DNA from: Desulfarculaceae bacterium
GTDB taxonomy: Bacteria; Desulfobacterota; Desulfarculia; Desulfarculales; Desulfarculaceae
Assembly (NCBI GenBank): GCA_020444545.1
Contig: JAHLKT010000008.1
Coordinates: 1 to 64,000, forward strand
Direction: 5' to 3'
Length of the DNA stretch: 64,000 bases
Shown here: positions 50,659 through 58,542 of the stretch, one piece after another
Layout: every line of letters begins with the position of its first letter
Position numbering within the stretch: the stretch's first letter is position 1
Notes under the pieces: model-generated
What the model was told of the DNA's origin: nothing
Database searches by the model: none
What the model saw: the letters and a program-made list of their open reading frames with translations, nothing else
Made by a program: the position numbers and the translations under genes

Positions 50659-52632
50659 ATGAGTAAGGATGACAAGAGCCAAAAGAGCCAACTTTTGGAC
50701 CCTAAGGACCTCACCATCTGCGAAACCACCCAAAAGATGCTGGCCAAGGCCCGCGAGGACGGGGTGGAGCTGGCCTTTGACCGCGCCCAGGCCATGAAGG
50801 CGTGCCCCATCGGCGAAAAAAGCGCCTGTTGCAAGAACTGCTTCATGGGCCCCTGCCGCCTCAACGCCAAGGACCCCTACGGCAAGGTGGGCGTATGCGG
50901 GGCCACCATCGACACCATTCAGTCGCGCAACTTCGGCCGGGCCGTGGCCACCGGCACCGCCTCGCACACCGACCACGGCTTCGAGATGCTCAAGCTGTTC
51001 AAGGGCGTGATCACCGGCGAGATCCCGGACTACGAGATCAGCGACCCGGAGAAGCTGTTGCAGGTGGCCGAGGAGCTGGGCATCCGCACCCAGGACCGCG
51101 AGTTCCACGACGTGGCCATGGATCTCTGTCATGAGCTGGAAAAGACCTACACCCAGACCGAGGGCGAGATTCCCTTCATCAAGCGGGCTCCGGCCAAGAC
51201 GGTGGAGACCTGGCGCAACGAGGGCGTGGTGCCCCGGGGGGCCATGCTCGAGATCATGGAGCTGATGAACCGCACCCACATGGGCATGGACCAGGACTAC
51301 GACAACCTGTCCAAGCAGATCAGCCGCTGTGCCTTGTCCGACGGCTGGGGCGGCTCCATGGTGGCCACCGAGATCGGCGACATACTCTTCGGCACCCCCT
51401 ACCCCGTGGTGGGCGAGGTGAACATGGGCGTCTTGAAGGCCGACGAGGTGAACGTCATCATCCACGGCCACGAGCCCAACCTCTTCGACTCCATGCTCAT
51501 GTCGGTCAGTGACCCCGAGATGATCGCCAAGGCCGAGGCCGCCGGCGCCAAGGGCATCAACCTGGTGGGCATGTGCTGCTCCGGCCTGGAGATGCTCTCG
51601 CGCAAGGGCATCCCCCACGCGGGCAACTTCATGAGCACCGAGGCGGTGTTGGTCACCGGCGCGGTGGACGCCATGGCCGTGGATGTGCAGTGCATCAAGC
51701 AGGGCCTGGCCAAGGTGGCCGACTGCTACGGCACCAAGCTGTTCACCACCAACCCCCGCGCCCACATCGAGGGCGTGATGCACGTGGAGTTCGAGGAGAC
51801 CTACCCCCGCGAGTGCACCGACACCGTGGTGGACATGGCCATCAAGCGCTTTGCCGAGCGCAGCGCGCCCATCGATATCCCCAAGCGCAAGGACAAGGGC
51901 GTGTTCGGCTTCTCCGACGAGTACGTCAACTACATGCTGGGCGGCAGCTTCCGCGGCTCCTACACCCCGCTCAACGACAACATCATCAACGGCCGCATCC
52001 GTGGCGTGGCCGGGGTGGTGGGCTGCACCAACCCCCGGGTCAAGCAGGACTGGGTGCACACCGAGCTGGTCAAGGAGCTGATCAAGAACGACATCCTGGT
52101 GGTCATGACCGGCTGCGCCCAGATATCGCTGGCCAAGGCCGGGCTGTTGACCCCCGAGGCGGCCCACCTGGCCGGCCCGGGCCTGCAAGAGGTCTGCGAG
52201 ACGGTGGGCATCCCGCCGGTGTTGGGCCTGGGCGCCTGCGTGGACAACAGCCGCATCCTCACCGCCGTGTGCTCCATGGTCAAGGCGGGCGGCCTGGGCA
52301 ACTCCATCGCCGATCTGCCCGTGGCCGGCGCGGCCCCGGAGTACATGAGCGAGAAGGCCATCGCCATCGGCCAGTACTTCGTGGCCTCGGGCGTGTACAC
52401 CATCTTCGGCGTCACCTTCCCCATGATCGAAGGCACCAAGTTCCACGACCTGATGTTCAACGGCCTGGAGGAGCGGGGCATGGGCAAGTGGGACTTCGCG
52501 TTGGACCCCCACGACATCGCCACCAAGATGATCACCCACATCGAGAAGAAGCGCCAAGCCCTGGGCCTGGACAAGGGCGACGAGCGCGTGCTGGTGGACA
52601 TGGCGGACCGCCGTGCCTTAAACGCCGGATAA
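50659..52632 (+). CDS. cooS: Anaerobic (Ni-Fe) carbon monoxide dehydrogenase catalytic subunit
   Basis: A 657-residue protein. The N-terminal cysteine set for clusters D and B (CPIGEKSACCKNCFMGPCRL) is intact. C-cluster ligands are visible: His in IHGHEPNLFD, Cys in GMCCSGLEM, VVGCTNPR, VMTGCAQISLAKAG and GACVDNSRI. It oxidises CO to CO2 (or the reverse). No cooF, cooC or acetyl-CoA synthase gene is adjacent, so it is a stand-alone CODH whose nickel insertion and electron partners are encoded elsewhere. ATG 50659 follows GAGGATG. A terminator follows. Confidence 0.96.
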   Translation: MSKDDKSQKSQLLDPKDLTICETTQKMLAKAREDGVELAFDRAQAMKACPIGEKSACCKNCFMGPCRLNAKDPYGKVGVCGATIDTIQSRNFGRAVATGTASHTDHGFEMLKLFKGVITGEIPDYEISDPEKLLQVAEELGIRTQDREFHDVAMDLCHELEKTYTQTEGEIPFIKRAPAKTVETWRNEGVVPRGAMLEIMELMNRTHMGMDQDYDNLSKQISRCALSDGWGGSMVATEIGDILFGTPYPVVGEVNMGVLKADEVNVIIHGHEPNLFDSMLMSVSDPEMIAKAEAAGAKGINLVGMCCSGLEMLSRKGIPHAGNFMSTEAVLVTGAVDAMAVDVQCIKQGLAKVADCYGTKLFTTNPRAHIEGVMHVEFEETYPRECTDTVVDMAIKRFAERSAPIDIPKRKDKGVFGFSDEYVNYMLGGSFRGSYTPLNDNIINGRIRGVAGVVGCTNPRVKQDWVHTELVKELIKNDILVVMTGCAQISLAKAGLLTPEAAHLAGPGLQEVCETVGIPPVLGLGACVDNSRILTAVCSMVKAGGLGNSIADLPVAGAAPEYMSEKAIAIGQYFVASGVYTIFGVTFPMIEGTKFHDLMFNGLEERGMGKWDFALDPHDIATKMITHIEKKRQALGLDKGDERVLVDMADRRALNAG

Positions 52633-52652
52633 TCCATACCAAAACCACCTCG

Positions 52653-52683
52653 GCGGGGCCCTGCGGGGCCCCGCTTTCTTTTT
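52653..52683 (+). terminator. Rho-independent terminator after cooS
   Basis: GCGGGGCC and GGCCCCGC pair around a short G/C-rich loop, followed by TTTCTTTTT. It lies 21 bp after the cooS stop. Confidence 0.9.
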
Positions 52684-52800
52684 GGGCGGCGCGGCCCGGT
52701 TTGGGCGCGCGGGCATACTATGCTATATATGCACTAGGGCGTGACGCACCTGGCCCCATAGCATCATCGGCCCGCCAACCCCCAAACGTATTCGGAAGCC

Positions 52801-54138
52801 ATGCTGGACCCATCCCACCCCCAAGCCCTCGACCTGAGCGATTTCGCTACTTATATCAATTCCTGCCAGGAAATGGCCAAGAGCCGCCTCAAGGGCCTGA
52901 CCACGCTGGAGCGAGTGGCCGAAGCGGAGAACCAGCTCAACGCCTACCCGCGCCTGAAAAGCCTGGAGCCGCCCAAGGACATCTTCGTGATCGACGAGGA
53001 GAGCATCGGCCCCAAGGACCTGGGCGCGGCCACCTCGGCCCTGTTGGCGGGCAAGGTGCTCCTGGAGCACACCTGCGCCGGGGAGGCCACCCGTTTGGGG
53101 CTGGGCACCAAGTATTTGATCAACCCCCGTTTGGACCTGAACGGCGAGGTGATGCAGCGACTCACCGGCCTGAATTCCTGGCCGGTGGACCCCATGGAGC
53201 TGACCTCCATGAGCCTGGGCCGCCGCCACATGCTCCAGCTGGCCTGGGACCTGAGCAACCTGGCCGAGGACAACAAACGCGACCCGGCCAAGGTGTTGCA
53301 AAGCCAGACCTTGTTGATCATCGTCAACGAGGCCTCGGTGACCAGCGTGGAGATGGACTTCCACCAGGCCAACTTCTACGGCTTCGATCCGGGCAAGGTC
53401 CTGTTCATGGTGCAGAAGTCCTTCCACGGCTTCAGCTTGGGCAAGAAGGGTTGGTTCTACGACATCTCCTCGCCGCTACGCTTGCACAACCACGGCCAGA
53501 TGCTCTTGCAGTCCACCATGGACAACCAGGTCTACCGCAACGAGGACGGCAACAAGGAGCGCCTGCCCTGGACCACCTTCCGCACCCTCTTGGAGGGGTT
53601 CGAGGACAAGATATCCTTCAACATCGAGGACTTGGACTATCTGAGCCAATCGCTGGACATGACCGGCCTGGCCACGGCCCTCAAGCTGGGCGAGCAGGGG
53701 AACCGCATGGTCATGGAGGTGGTGACCAACCACCCGGAAAACCCCCAAAAGGGCGGGGCCTGCTTCTGGGACTCCAAGCTGGGGCGCAACGTGATGATCG
53801 AGTCGTTCCAGCTCGGCGATATCGACAATAGTGAGATCATTTACTTGAACAAGAACATCAACCACTACCCCTCGCCCGCCATCGCCCTGAGCACCGCCCG
53901 CGAGCAGGGACTGGCCATGCCCATGGCGGTCAAGGACGGCTTCCTCTACTTCCAGCCGGTGCAGGGCGACCTGAACTTCCTGTTGCCCACGGCCTACGTG
54001 CGGCGCGCCAACCTAAAGCCCATTCATTCCTGGAAATCCGGCGCCAACACCATCCCGGCCCTGCAAGCCATGGCCACCCAGGAGAAGCGTCCCAGCTTCC
54101 TGGAGTGGGCCAGCGAGCTTACCGGGCTCAAGCTATAG
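52801..54138 (+). CDS. UDPGP-type nucleotidyltransferase-like protein, degenerate nucleotide loop
   Basis: A 445-residue protein. The overall pattern resembles UTP-dependent pyrophosphorylases of the UDPGP family: LLEHTCAGEATRLGLGTKYL corresponds to the nucleotide-binding 'GGxGTRLG...PK' loop, and VNEASVTSVEMDFHQANFYGFDPGKVLFMVQ to 'TS...FF...yFGl...Qv.ff.Q'. The usual Gly-Gly is replaced by Ala-Gly-Glu-Ala. It may activate an unusual sugar or have lost activity. priA begins 8 bp after its stop, so the two are co-transcribed. Confidence 0.55.
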   Translation: MLDPSHPQALDLSDFATYINSCQEMAKSRLKGLTTLERVAEAENQLNAYPRLKSLEPPKDIFVIDEESIGPKDLGAATSALLAGKVLLEHTCAGEATRLGLGTKYLINPRLDLNGEVMQRLTGLNSWPVDPMELTSMSLGRRHMLQLAWDLSNLAEDNKRDPAKVLQSQTLLIIVNEASVTSVEMDFHQANFYGFDPGKVLFMVQKSFHGFSLGKKGWFYDISSPLRLHNHGQMLLQSTMDNQVYRNEDGNKERLPWTTFRTLLEGFEDKISFNIEDLDYLSQSLDMTGLATALKLGEQGNRMVMEVVTNHPENPQKGGACFWDSKLGRNVMIESFQLGDIDNSEIIYLNKNINHYPSPAIALSTAREQGLAMPMAVKDGFLYFQPVQGDLNFLLPTAYVRRANLKPIHSWKSGANTIPALQAMATQEKRPSFLEWASELTGLKL

Positions 54139-54146
54139 GAGGGGCC

Positions 54147-56387
54147 TTGGCCCTAAGATTGGATGTGGCCGTGGCCGCCCCCCTTTGGCGGCCGCTGAGC
54201 TACGCCGTGGCCCCGGAGCTGGCCCCCCTGATCCAGCCCCTCACCCGTCTGCTGGTGCCCCTAAGGGGCAGGCCCCGCCTGGCCTTTGCCCTGGGCAAGC
54301 CCCAGGAAGGCGACACCACGGGCCTCAAGCCCATCTCCGACGTGCTGGACGAGGCGGGCACCCCACAGCTTATCCCTTCTGAATTACTTGGCTTCTTCAC
54401 CCGCCTCGCGGCCTATTACCAGGCCCCTCTGGGCCAGGCCCTGGCCTGGTCCTTGCCCGGCGGGCTGGGGGGCTCCGAACCGGCGGCCATCAAGGCCCCG
54501 GGCAAGGCCCAGGCCGCCTGGGCCGCCTGGCGCGAGGGTGACCCGGAGCAGGCCCCCCGCCCCGGCACCCAGGGCGCACGCGTCTTGGAGCTTTTACTCG
54601 AACAAGGCCCCACCGCCCTGGACACCCTGCGCCCCGAGTTTCCGGGCATCACCGCCATAGCCCGCCGTTTGGAGTCGGGCGGCTGGCTTTCTCTGAGCCA
54701 CCGGCCGGTGGTCAAGGACCTCATCGGGCGACCCATCCTGCCCGAGCCGGTGCCCGAGGCCTACAGCGAGGAGCAGGCCGCCGCCCTTGACCAGATCCAA
54801 CCGGCCATAAAAGATCATTTATTTAAGCCATTTCTGCTCTACGGCGTCACCGGGAGCGGCAAGACCGAGGTCTATGTGGCCGCCTGCGCCGCCGCCCTGG
54901 AGGCGGGGCGCTCGGCCCTGGTCCTGGCCCCGGAGATCGGCCTTTGCCTGCGCTTAGAGGGTTTGCTCAAGGAGCGCTTCGGTCCGGACAAGGTGGCGGT
55001 GCTGCACTCCGGGCTCTCCCCGGCGGTGCGCCGGGGACAATGGCTGGCCATCGCCCGGGGCGAGACCCCCATCGTGGTGGGGGCCCGCTCGGCGGTGTTC
55101 GCTCCCCTGGCTGATTTGGGTGTGATCTGCCTGGACGAAGAGCAGGACGAATCATACAAGCAAAACGACCGCTTGCACTATCACGCCCGCGATTTGGCCC
55201 TGCTGCGGGCCCAGGAGCAGGCCTGCCCGGTGGTGCTGGGCACCGCCACCCCGGCGGTGACCACCTATGAGCGGGCTCAATCCGGCGGCCTGACCGTGCT
55301 GCCCATGACCAAGCGCATCAAGGAAGCCGTGCTGCCGGTCATGGAGGTGGTGGACCTGAAAAGCGCGGGCAGGCTGGTTGGCGGCTTTTTGAGCCTTCAG
55401 TTAAAGCAAGCAATTGAACAGACCGTGCAGCAGGGACGCCAGGCCATCTTGTTCCTGAACCGGCGCGGCTTCGCCCCGGCGCTCATCTGCCCGGCCTGCG
55501 GGCGGCGGGTGGGCTGCCCGGCCTGCTCGCTGAGCCTTACCTTGCACAAGCGCAAAAACGCCCTGATCTGCCACACCTGCGGGCACAGCGCCCCTGTCCC
55601 CCAGGCCTGCCCCTCCTGTGGCCAGAGCGAGGCGGAGCTAAAGCCCCTGGGCTTGGGCACCGAGCAGGTGAGCGAGGTGCTGGGCGAGGTGTTCCCGGAG
55701 ATGCGCCTGGGGCGGCTGGACCGCGACGCGGCCTCCAGCCCGGCCAAGCTGCGCCAAGTGCTCAGCGCCGTGGCCAAGCGAGAGCTGGACGTCATCGTGG
55801 GCACCCAGATGCTCACCAAGGGCCACCACCTTCCTGGAATCGGTCTGGTGGGCATCCTGCTGGCCGACCAGGCCCTGAGCCTGCCCGACTACCGCGCCGC
55901 CGAGCGGGCCTACATCCTGCTCACCCAGGCCGCCGGGCGGGCCGGGCGCGAGGGCGAGGCGGGCCGGGTCATCGTGCAGACCTTCGATCCCCACCACCAC
56001 GCGGTGGTCGCCGCCCTGGCCCACGACGCGGAAGGCTTCTACGCCGAGGAGCTGGACGAGCGCCGCGCCCTGGGCTACCCCCCCTTCGCCCGCCTGGTGG
56101 GCCTGCGCCTGGAGGGCGCCTCAGAGGCGGCCACCGGCCGCGCGGCCGAGGCCCTGGCCCGCGCCCTGGAGCGCGCCCGGGCCAAGGTGGAGCCCCGCGC
56201 CGCGGTGCTGGGCCCGGCTCCGGCCCCCATCGCCAGGGCCGCCGGCCGCTGGCGCTGGCTGGTGCTCATCAAAAGCCCCACCGCCGGGGCCGCCGCCGAG
56301 ATCCTACGCCTGGGCCGCCACCAGGCCGGGCCGCCCCCGGACGGGGTGCGCCTCATCGTGGACGTGGACCCGCTGAGCCTCATCTAG
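54147..56387 (+). CDS. priA: Primosomal protein N' (replication restart helicase PriA)
   Basis: About 746 residues from TTG 54147, preceded by AGGAGGGG; the frame is open to 54105. The N-terminal 3'-DNA-binding domain is followed by the helicase: Walker A YGVTGSGKTEVYV, motif II LDEEQDESYKQ, TATPAV and QAAGRAGR. Between them lie the zinc-binding cysteines (CPACGRRVGCPAC, CHTCGHSAPVPQACPSC). Motif II has Gln where PriA normally has His (DEEH). It reloads the replisome at stalled forks. Lengths and other motifs are normal. Confidence 0.95.
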   Translation: MALRLDVAVAAPLWRPLSYAVAPELAPLIQPLTRLLVPLRGRPRLAFALGKPQEGDTTGLKPISDVLDEAGTPQLIPSELLGFFTRLAAYYQAPLGQALAWSLPGGLGGSEPAAIKAPGKAQAAWAAWREGDPEQAPRPGTQGARVLELLLEQGPTALDTLRPEFPGITAIARRLESGGWLSLSHRPVVKDLIGRPILPEPVPEAYSEEQAAALDQIQPAIKDHLFKPFLLYGVTGSGKTEVYVAACAAALEAGRSALVLAPEIGLCLRLEGLLKERFGPDKVAVLHSGLSPAVRRGQWLAIARGETPIVVGARSAVFAPLADLGVICLDEEQDESYKQNDRLHYHARDLALLRAQEQACPVVLGTATPAVTTYERAQSGGLTVLPMTKRIKEAVLPVMEVVDLKSAGRLVGGFLSLQLKQAIEQTVQQGRQAILFLNRRGFAPALICPACGRRVGCPACSLSLTLHKRKNALICHTCGHSAPVPQACPSCGQSEAELKPLGLGTEQVSEVLGEVFPEMRLGRLDRDAASSPAKLRQVLSAVAKRELDVIVGTQMLTKGHHLPGIGLVGILLADQALSLPDYRAAERAYILLTQAAGRAGREGEAGRVIVQTFDPHHHAVVAALAHDAEGFYAEELDERRALGYPPFARLVGLRLEGASEAATGRAAEALARALERARAKVEPRAAVLGPAPAPIARAAGRWRWLVLIKSPTAGAAAEILRLGRHQAGPPPDGVRLIVDVDPLSLI

Positions 56388-56485
56388 CCTTTTCGGGCCG
56401 GGCCTCGTTGTTTGGCCGGGCCATGTGCGCTTATTATGGAAAGAGCGGCCCGTTTTGAGCTTGCTTACCGGCTGCGACGCCTTAT

Positions 56486-56504
56486 AGTTATAGTAATTAT
56501 TATC
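56486..56504 (+). promoter_or_regulatory. Possible Fur box upstream of the flavodoxin gene
   Basis: The 19-bp site ends AATTATTATC and matches the classical Fur consensus at 13 of 19 positions. It lies in a short AT-rich patch about 90 bp before the flavodoxin start. Flavodoxins are often iron-repressed, which fits. Confidence 0.35.
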
Positions 56505-56589
56505 AAGCTAAGTCGTTAATCACCACGCCACGCCGCAGACCTGCCGTACACCGCCGCTTGGGCGTGGCAGCCCACAAAGGAGAAACTGA

Positions 56590-57030
56590 ATGGCCAAGGT
56601 TCTTATCGCTTATGCCAGCCGCGCCGGTCACACCGAGAAAATCGCGGGCTACGTCGCCGAGGGCGTGCGCTTCACCGGCGCCGAGGCCGTGGTGAAGCCC
56701 ATCACCGAGATCAAGGACGCCGAGGAGCTCAAGGGCTACGATGCCTACATCTTCGGTTCGCCCACCTACCACCGCAACATGACCGGCGGCATGCAGCAGT
56801 TCCTGTTCAAGGCCGAGCAGGCCGGGCTGGGCGGCAAGCTGGCCGGGTCTTTCGGCTCCTACACCCACAGCGGCGACGCGCCGGGCATCATCTTCGACAC
56901 CATGCAGTACGTGTTCAAGATGAAGCCCGCCGAGCTGGGCTCCATGAACCTGGTGGAGGACATGATCGACACCCCGGACGGCATCAAGGCCGGCCAGGAC
57001 TACGGCAAGGGCGTGGCCGAAGAGCTCTAG
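56590..57030 (+). CDS. Flavodoxin-domain protein
   Basis: A 146-residue protein from ATG 56590 after AAAGGAG. The FMN phosphate loop is AYASRAGHTEKIA (T/S-x-x-G-x-T-type), and later flavodoxin segments are YDAYIFGSPTYHRNMTGG and GSFGSYTHSGDAP. It carries electrons between redox enzymes in the cytoplasm. Monocistronic, with a strong terminator. Confidence 0.9.
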   Translation: MAKVLIAYASRAGHTEKIAGYVAEGVRFTGAEAVVKPITEIKDAEELKGYDAYIFGSPTYHRNMTGGMQQFLFKAEQAGLGGKLAGSFGSYTHSGDAPGIIFDTMQYVFKMKPAELGSMNLVEDMIDTPDGIKAGQDYGKGVAEEL

Positions 57031-57053
57031 GCCCCCGAACCGTCAGAAATCGC

Positions 57054-57090
57054 GAACCCCCGTCCGGCGCGTGCCGGGCGGGGGTTTTTT
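57054..57090 (+). terminator. Rho-independent terminator after the flavodoxin gene
   Basis: AACCCCCG-TCCGGC and GCCGGG-CGGGGGTT close a GCGT loop, followed by TTTTTT. It lies 24 bp after the stop codon. Confidence 0.92.
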
Positions 57091-57153
57091 GCGGCCCCTT
57101 GGCAGCCAGAGGCGTGACGACACCAATGAAGCTTTGGACGACACCCGACACCC

Positions 57154-57275
57154 CCGGCACAGCCAGGGAGCCATAGACAAGGCGCGGGCCAGCGAGTTCC
57201 GCAGGCGTATATGCCAATACGCCGAGGAAACGAGCGCCGACCGCGACACAGTATATGGCTGCCTGGCGAAGCCGG
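57154..57275 (+). repeat. 122-bp foldback repeat element, copy 2
   Basis: Starts CCGGCACAGCCAG and ends CTGGCGAAGCCGG, with the central hairpin GGCGTAT ... ATACGCC. It is closely similar to copy 1 (39525-39646) throughout and lies between the flavodoxin terminator and the end of the minus-strand gene at 57285. Confidence 0.85.
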
Positions 57276-57284
57276 CCGGTCCTG

Positions 57285-57602
57285 CTACCCGCCCTTGATT
57301 GTTCCCGACGCCAGCCTTTTAATGACTCCCCACCACATGGCCGGAATGGCCGCGAACAGGGCCAGGCCGATGAGCAGCACCAGGGCGCCGTGCAGGCGCG
57401 CCAGCCAGGCCAGGGCCGGATTGGACGAGGCCCCCGCCTTTTGAGCGCGTAGCAACCAGCCCAGCATATACAGCGCTGCCAGGCTGGCGCTCACCTGCCA
57501 GGCGGCCAGATGGAAGCCCACCAGGGCCCACTGGTTGAGCACCCCGGCCGCGATGACCCCCAGGGCGGCCACGGAGATGAGGCCCGCCAAGAAGCTGAGC
57601 AT
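57285..57602 (-). CDS. Small multi-pass membrane protein
   Basis: A 105-residue protein from ATG 57602 with GGGGGA upstream. Three membrane segments (about residues 3-22, 30-52, 70-92). No family is recognised. It follows the epimerase gene by 12 bp on the minus strand and is the last gene of that operon. Confidence 0.7.
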   Translation of the reverse strand: MLSFLAGLISVAALGVIAAGVLNQWALVGFHLAAWQVSASLAALYMLGWLLRAQKAGASSNPALAWLARLHGALVLLIGLALFAAIPAMWWGVIKRLASGTIKGG

Positions 57603-57614
57603 GATGCGATCCCC

Positions 57615-58526
57615 CTAGTTGCCGAGCAGGTCCTTTAACGCGCCATCTAATTCCGGAAACTGGAAGGTGAAGCCCGCCCGCATCAGCGCCTGCGGGACGA
57701 CTCTCTGCCCGGTGAGCACGATGGAGCCCATCTCGCCCATGGCCAGGCGAATGGCGAAGCCGGGCGCGGGCAAGAAGGCTGGCCTGTGCAACACCCGCCC
57801 CAAGCTGGCGGCCAGCTCGCGGTTTTGCACCGGCTGGGGCGCGGTGCAGTTGGCCGGGCCGCTCATCTCCTTTTCCAGGCAGAACAAGAGCGCCTCGACC
57901 AAGTCGGCCTGGTGAATCCAGGAGAACCACTGCTTGCCGCTGCCCAGGGGGCCGCCCAGGCCCAGCCGGAACAGGGGCAGCATCTGGCCCAGGGCCCCGC
58001 CCCCCGGCCCCAGTACGATGCCGAAGCGGGTGGTCACCACCCGCGCCCCGTGCTGGCGGGCCTGGGCGGCCTCGTCCTCCCAGGCCTTGCACACCTCGGC
58101 CAGGAAGTCGCTGCCCGGCGGGGCCTCCTCGCTCAGCTCTTGGTCGCCCCGGGGGCCGTAATAGCCCACCGCCGAGGCGGAGACCAGCACCGCCGGGGCG
58201 GCGTCCCCGGGCCGCCGGCCCATGGCCTCCACCAGGTTGCGCGTGCAGAGCACCCGGCTGGAGCGGATCAGGGCCTTGTACTCCATGCTCCAGCGGTTGA
58301 AGATGCTGGCCCCGGCCAGGTTCACGAAGGCGTCGTGCTCTGCGGCGGTCTCTTGCCAGGGCCCCTGCGCGGTGGGGTCGCCCAGGCAGGCGGCCACCCC
58401 CTTGGGCAGGCGCTCGGCCCCTTTTTCGCTGCGGGTCAGCACGGTCACCACGTGCCCCGCCTCGGCCAGGCGGGCGCACAGGGTGGTGCCCACGAATCCG
58501 CTGCCCCCGGTGACGAACACCTTCAT
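57615..58526 (-). CDS. TIGR01777-type NAD(P)-dependent epimerase-like protein
   Basis: A 303-residue protein: MKVFVTGGSGFVGTTLCARL is the Rossmann motif, FVNLAGASIFNRWSMEYKALI is the family signature, and the C-terminal LMRAGFTFQFPELDGALKDLL is the DUF1731 tail. The substrate is unknown. ATG 58526 overlaps the end of the upstream oxidoreductase region by a few bases from its ribosome-binding site, so it is translated in the same operon. Confidence 0.88.
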   Translation of the reverse strand: MKVFVTGGSGFVGTTLCARLAEAGHVVTVLTRSEKGAERLPKGVAACLGDPTAQGPWQETAAEHDAFVNLAGASIFNRWSMEYKALIRSSRVLCTRNLVEAMGRRPGDAAPAVLVSASAVGYYGPRGDQELSEEAPPGSDFLAEVCKAWEDEAAQARQHGARVVTTRFGIVLGPGGGALGQMLPLFRLGLGGPLGSGKQWFSWIHQADLVEALLFCLEKEMSGPANCTAPQPVQNRELAASLGRVLHRPAFLPAPGFAIRLAMGEMGSIVLTGQRVVPQALMRAGFTFQFPELDGALKDLLGN

Positions 58527-58542
58527 GGCATGTTCCTTTCTC

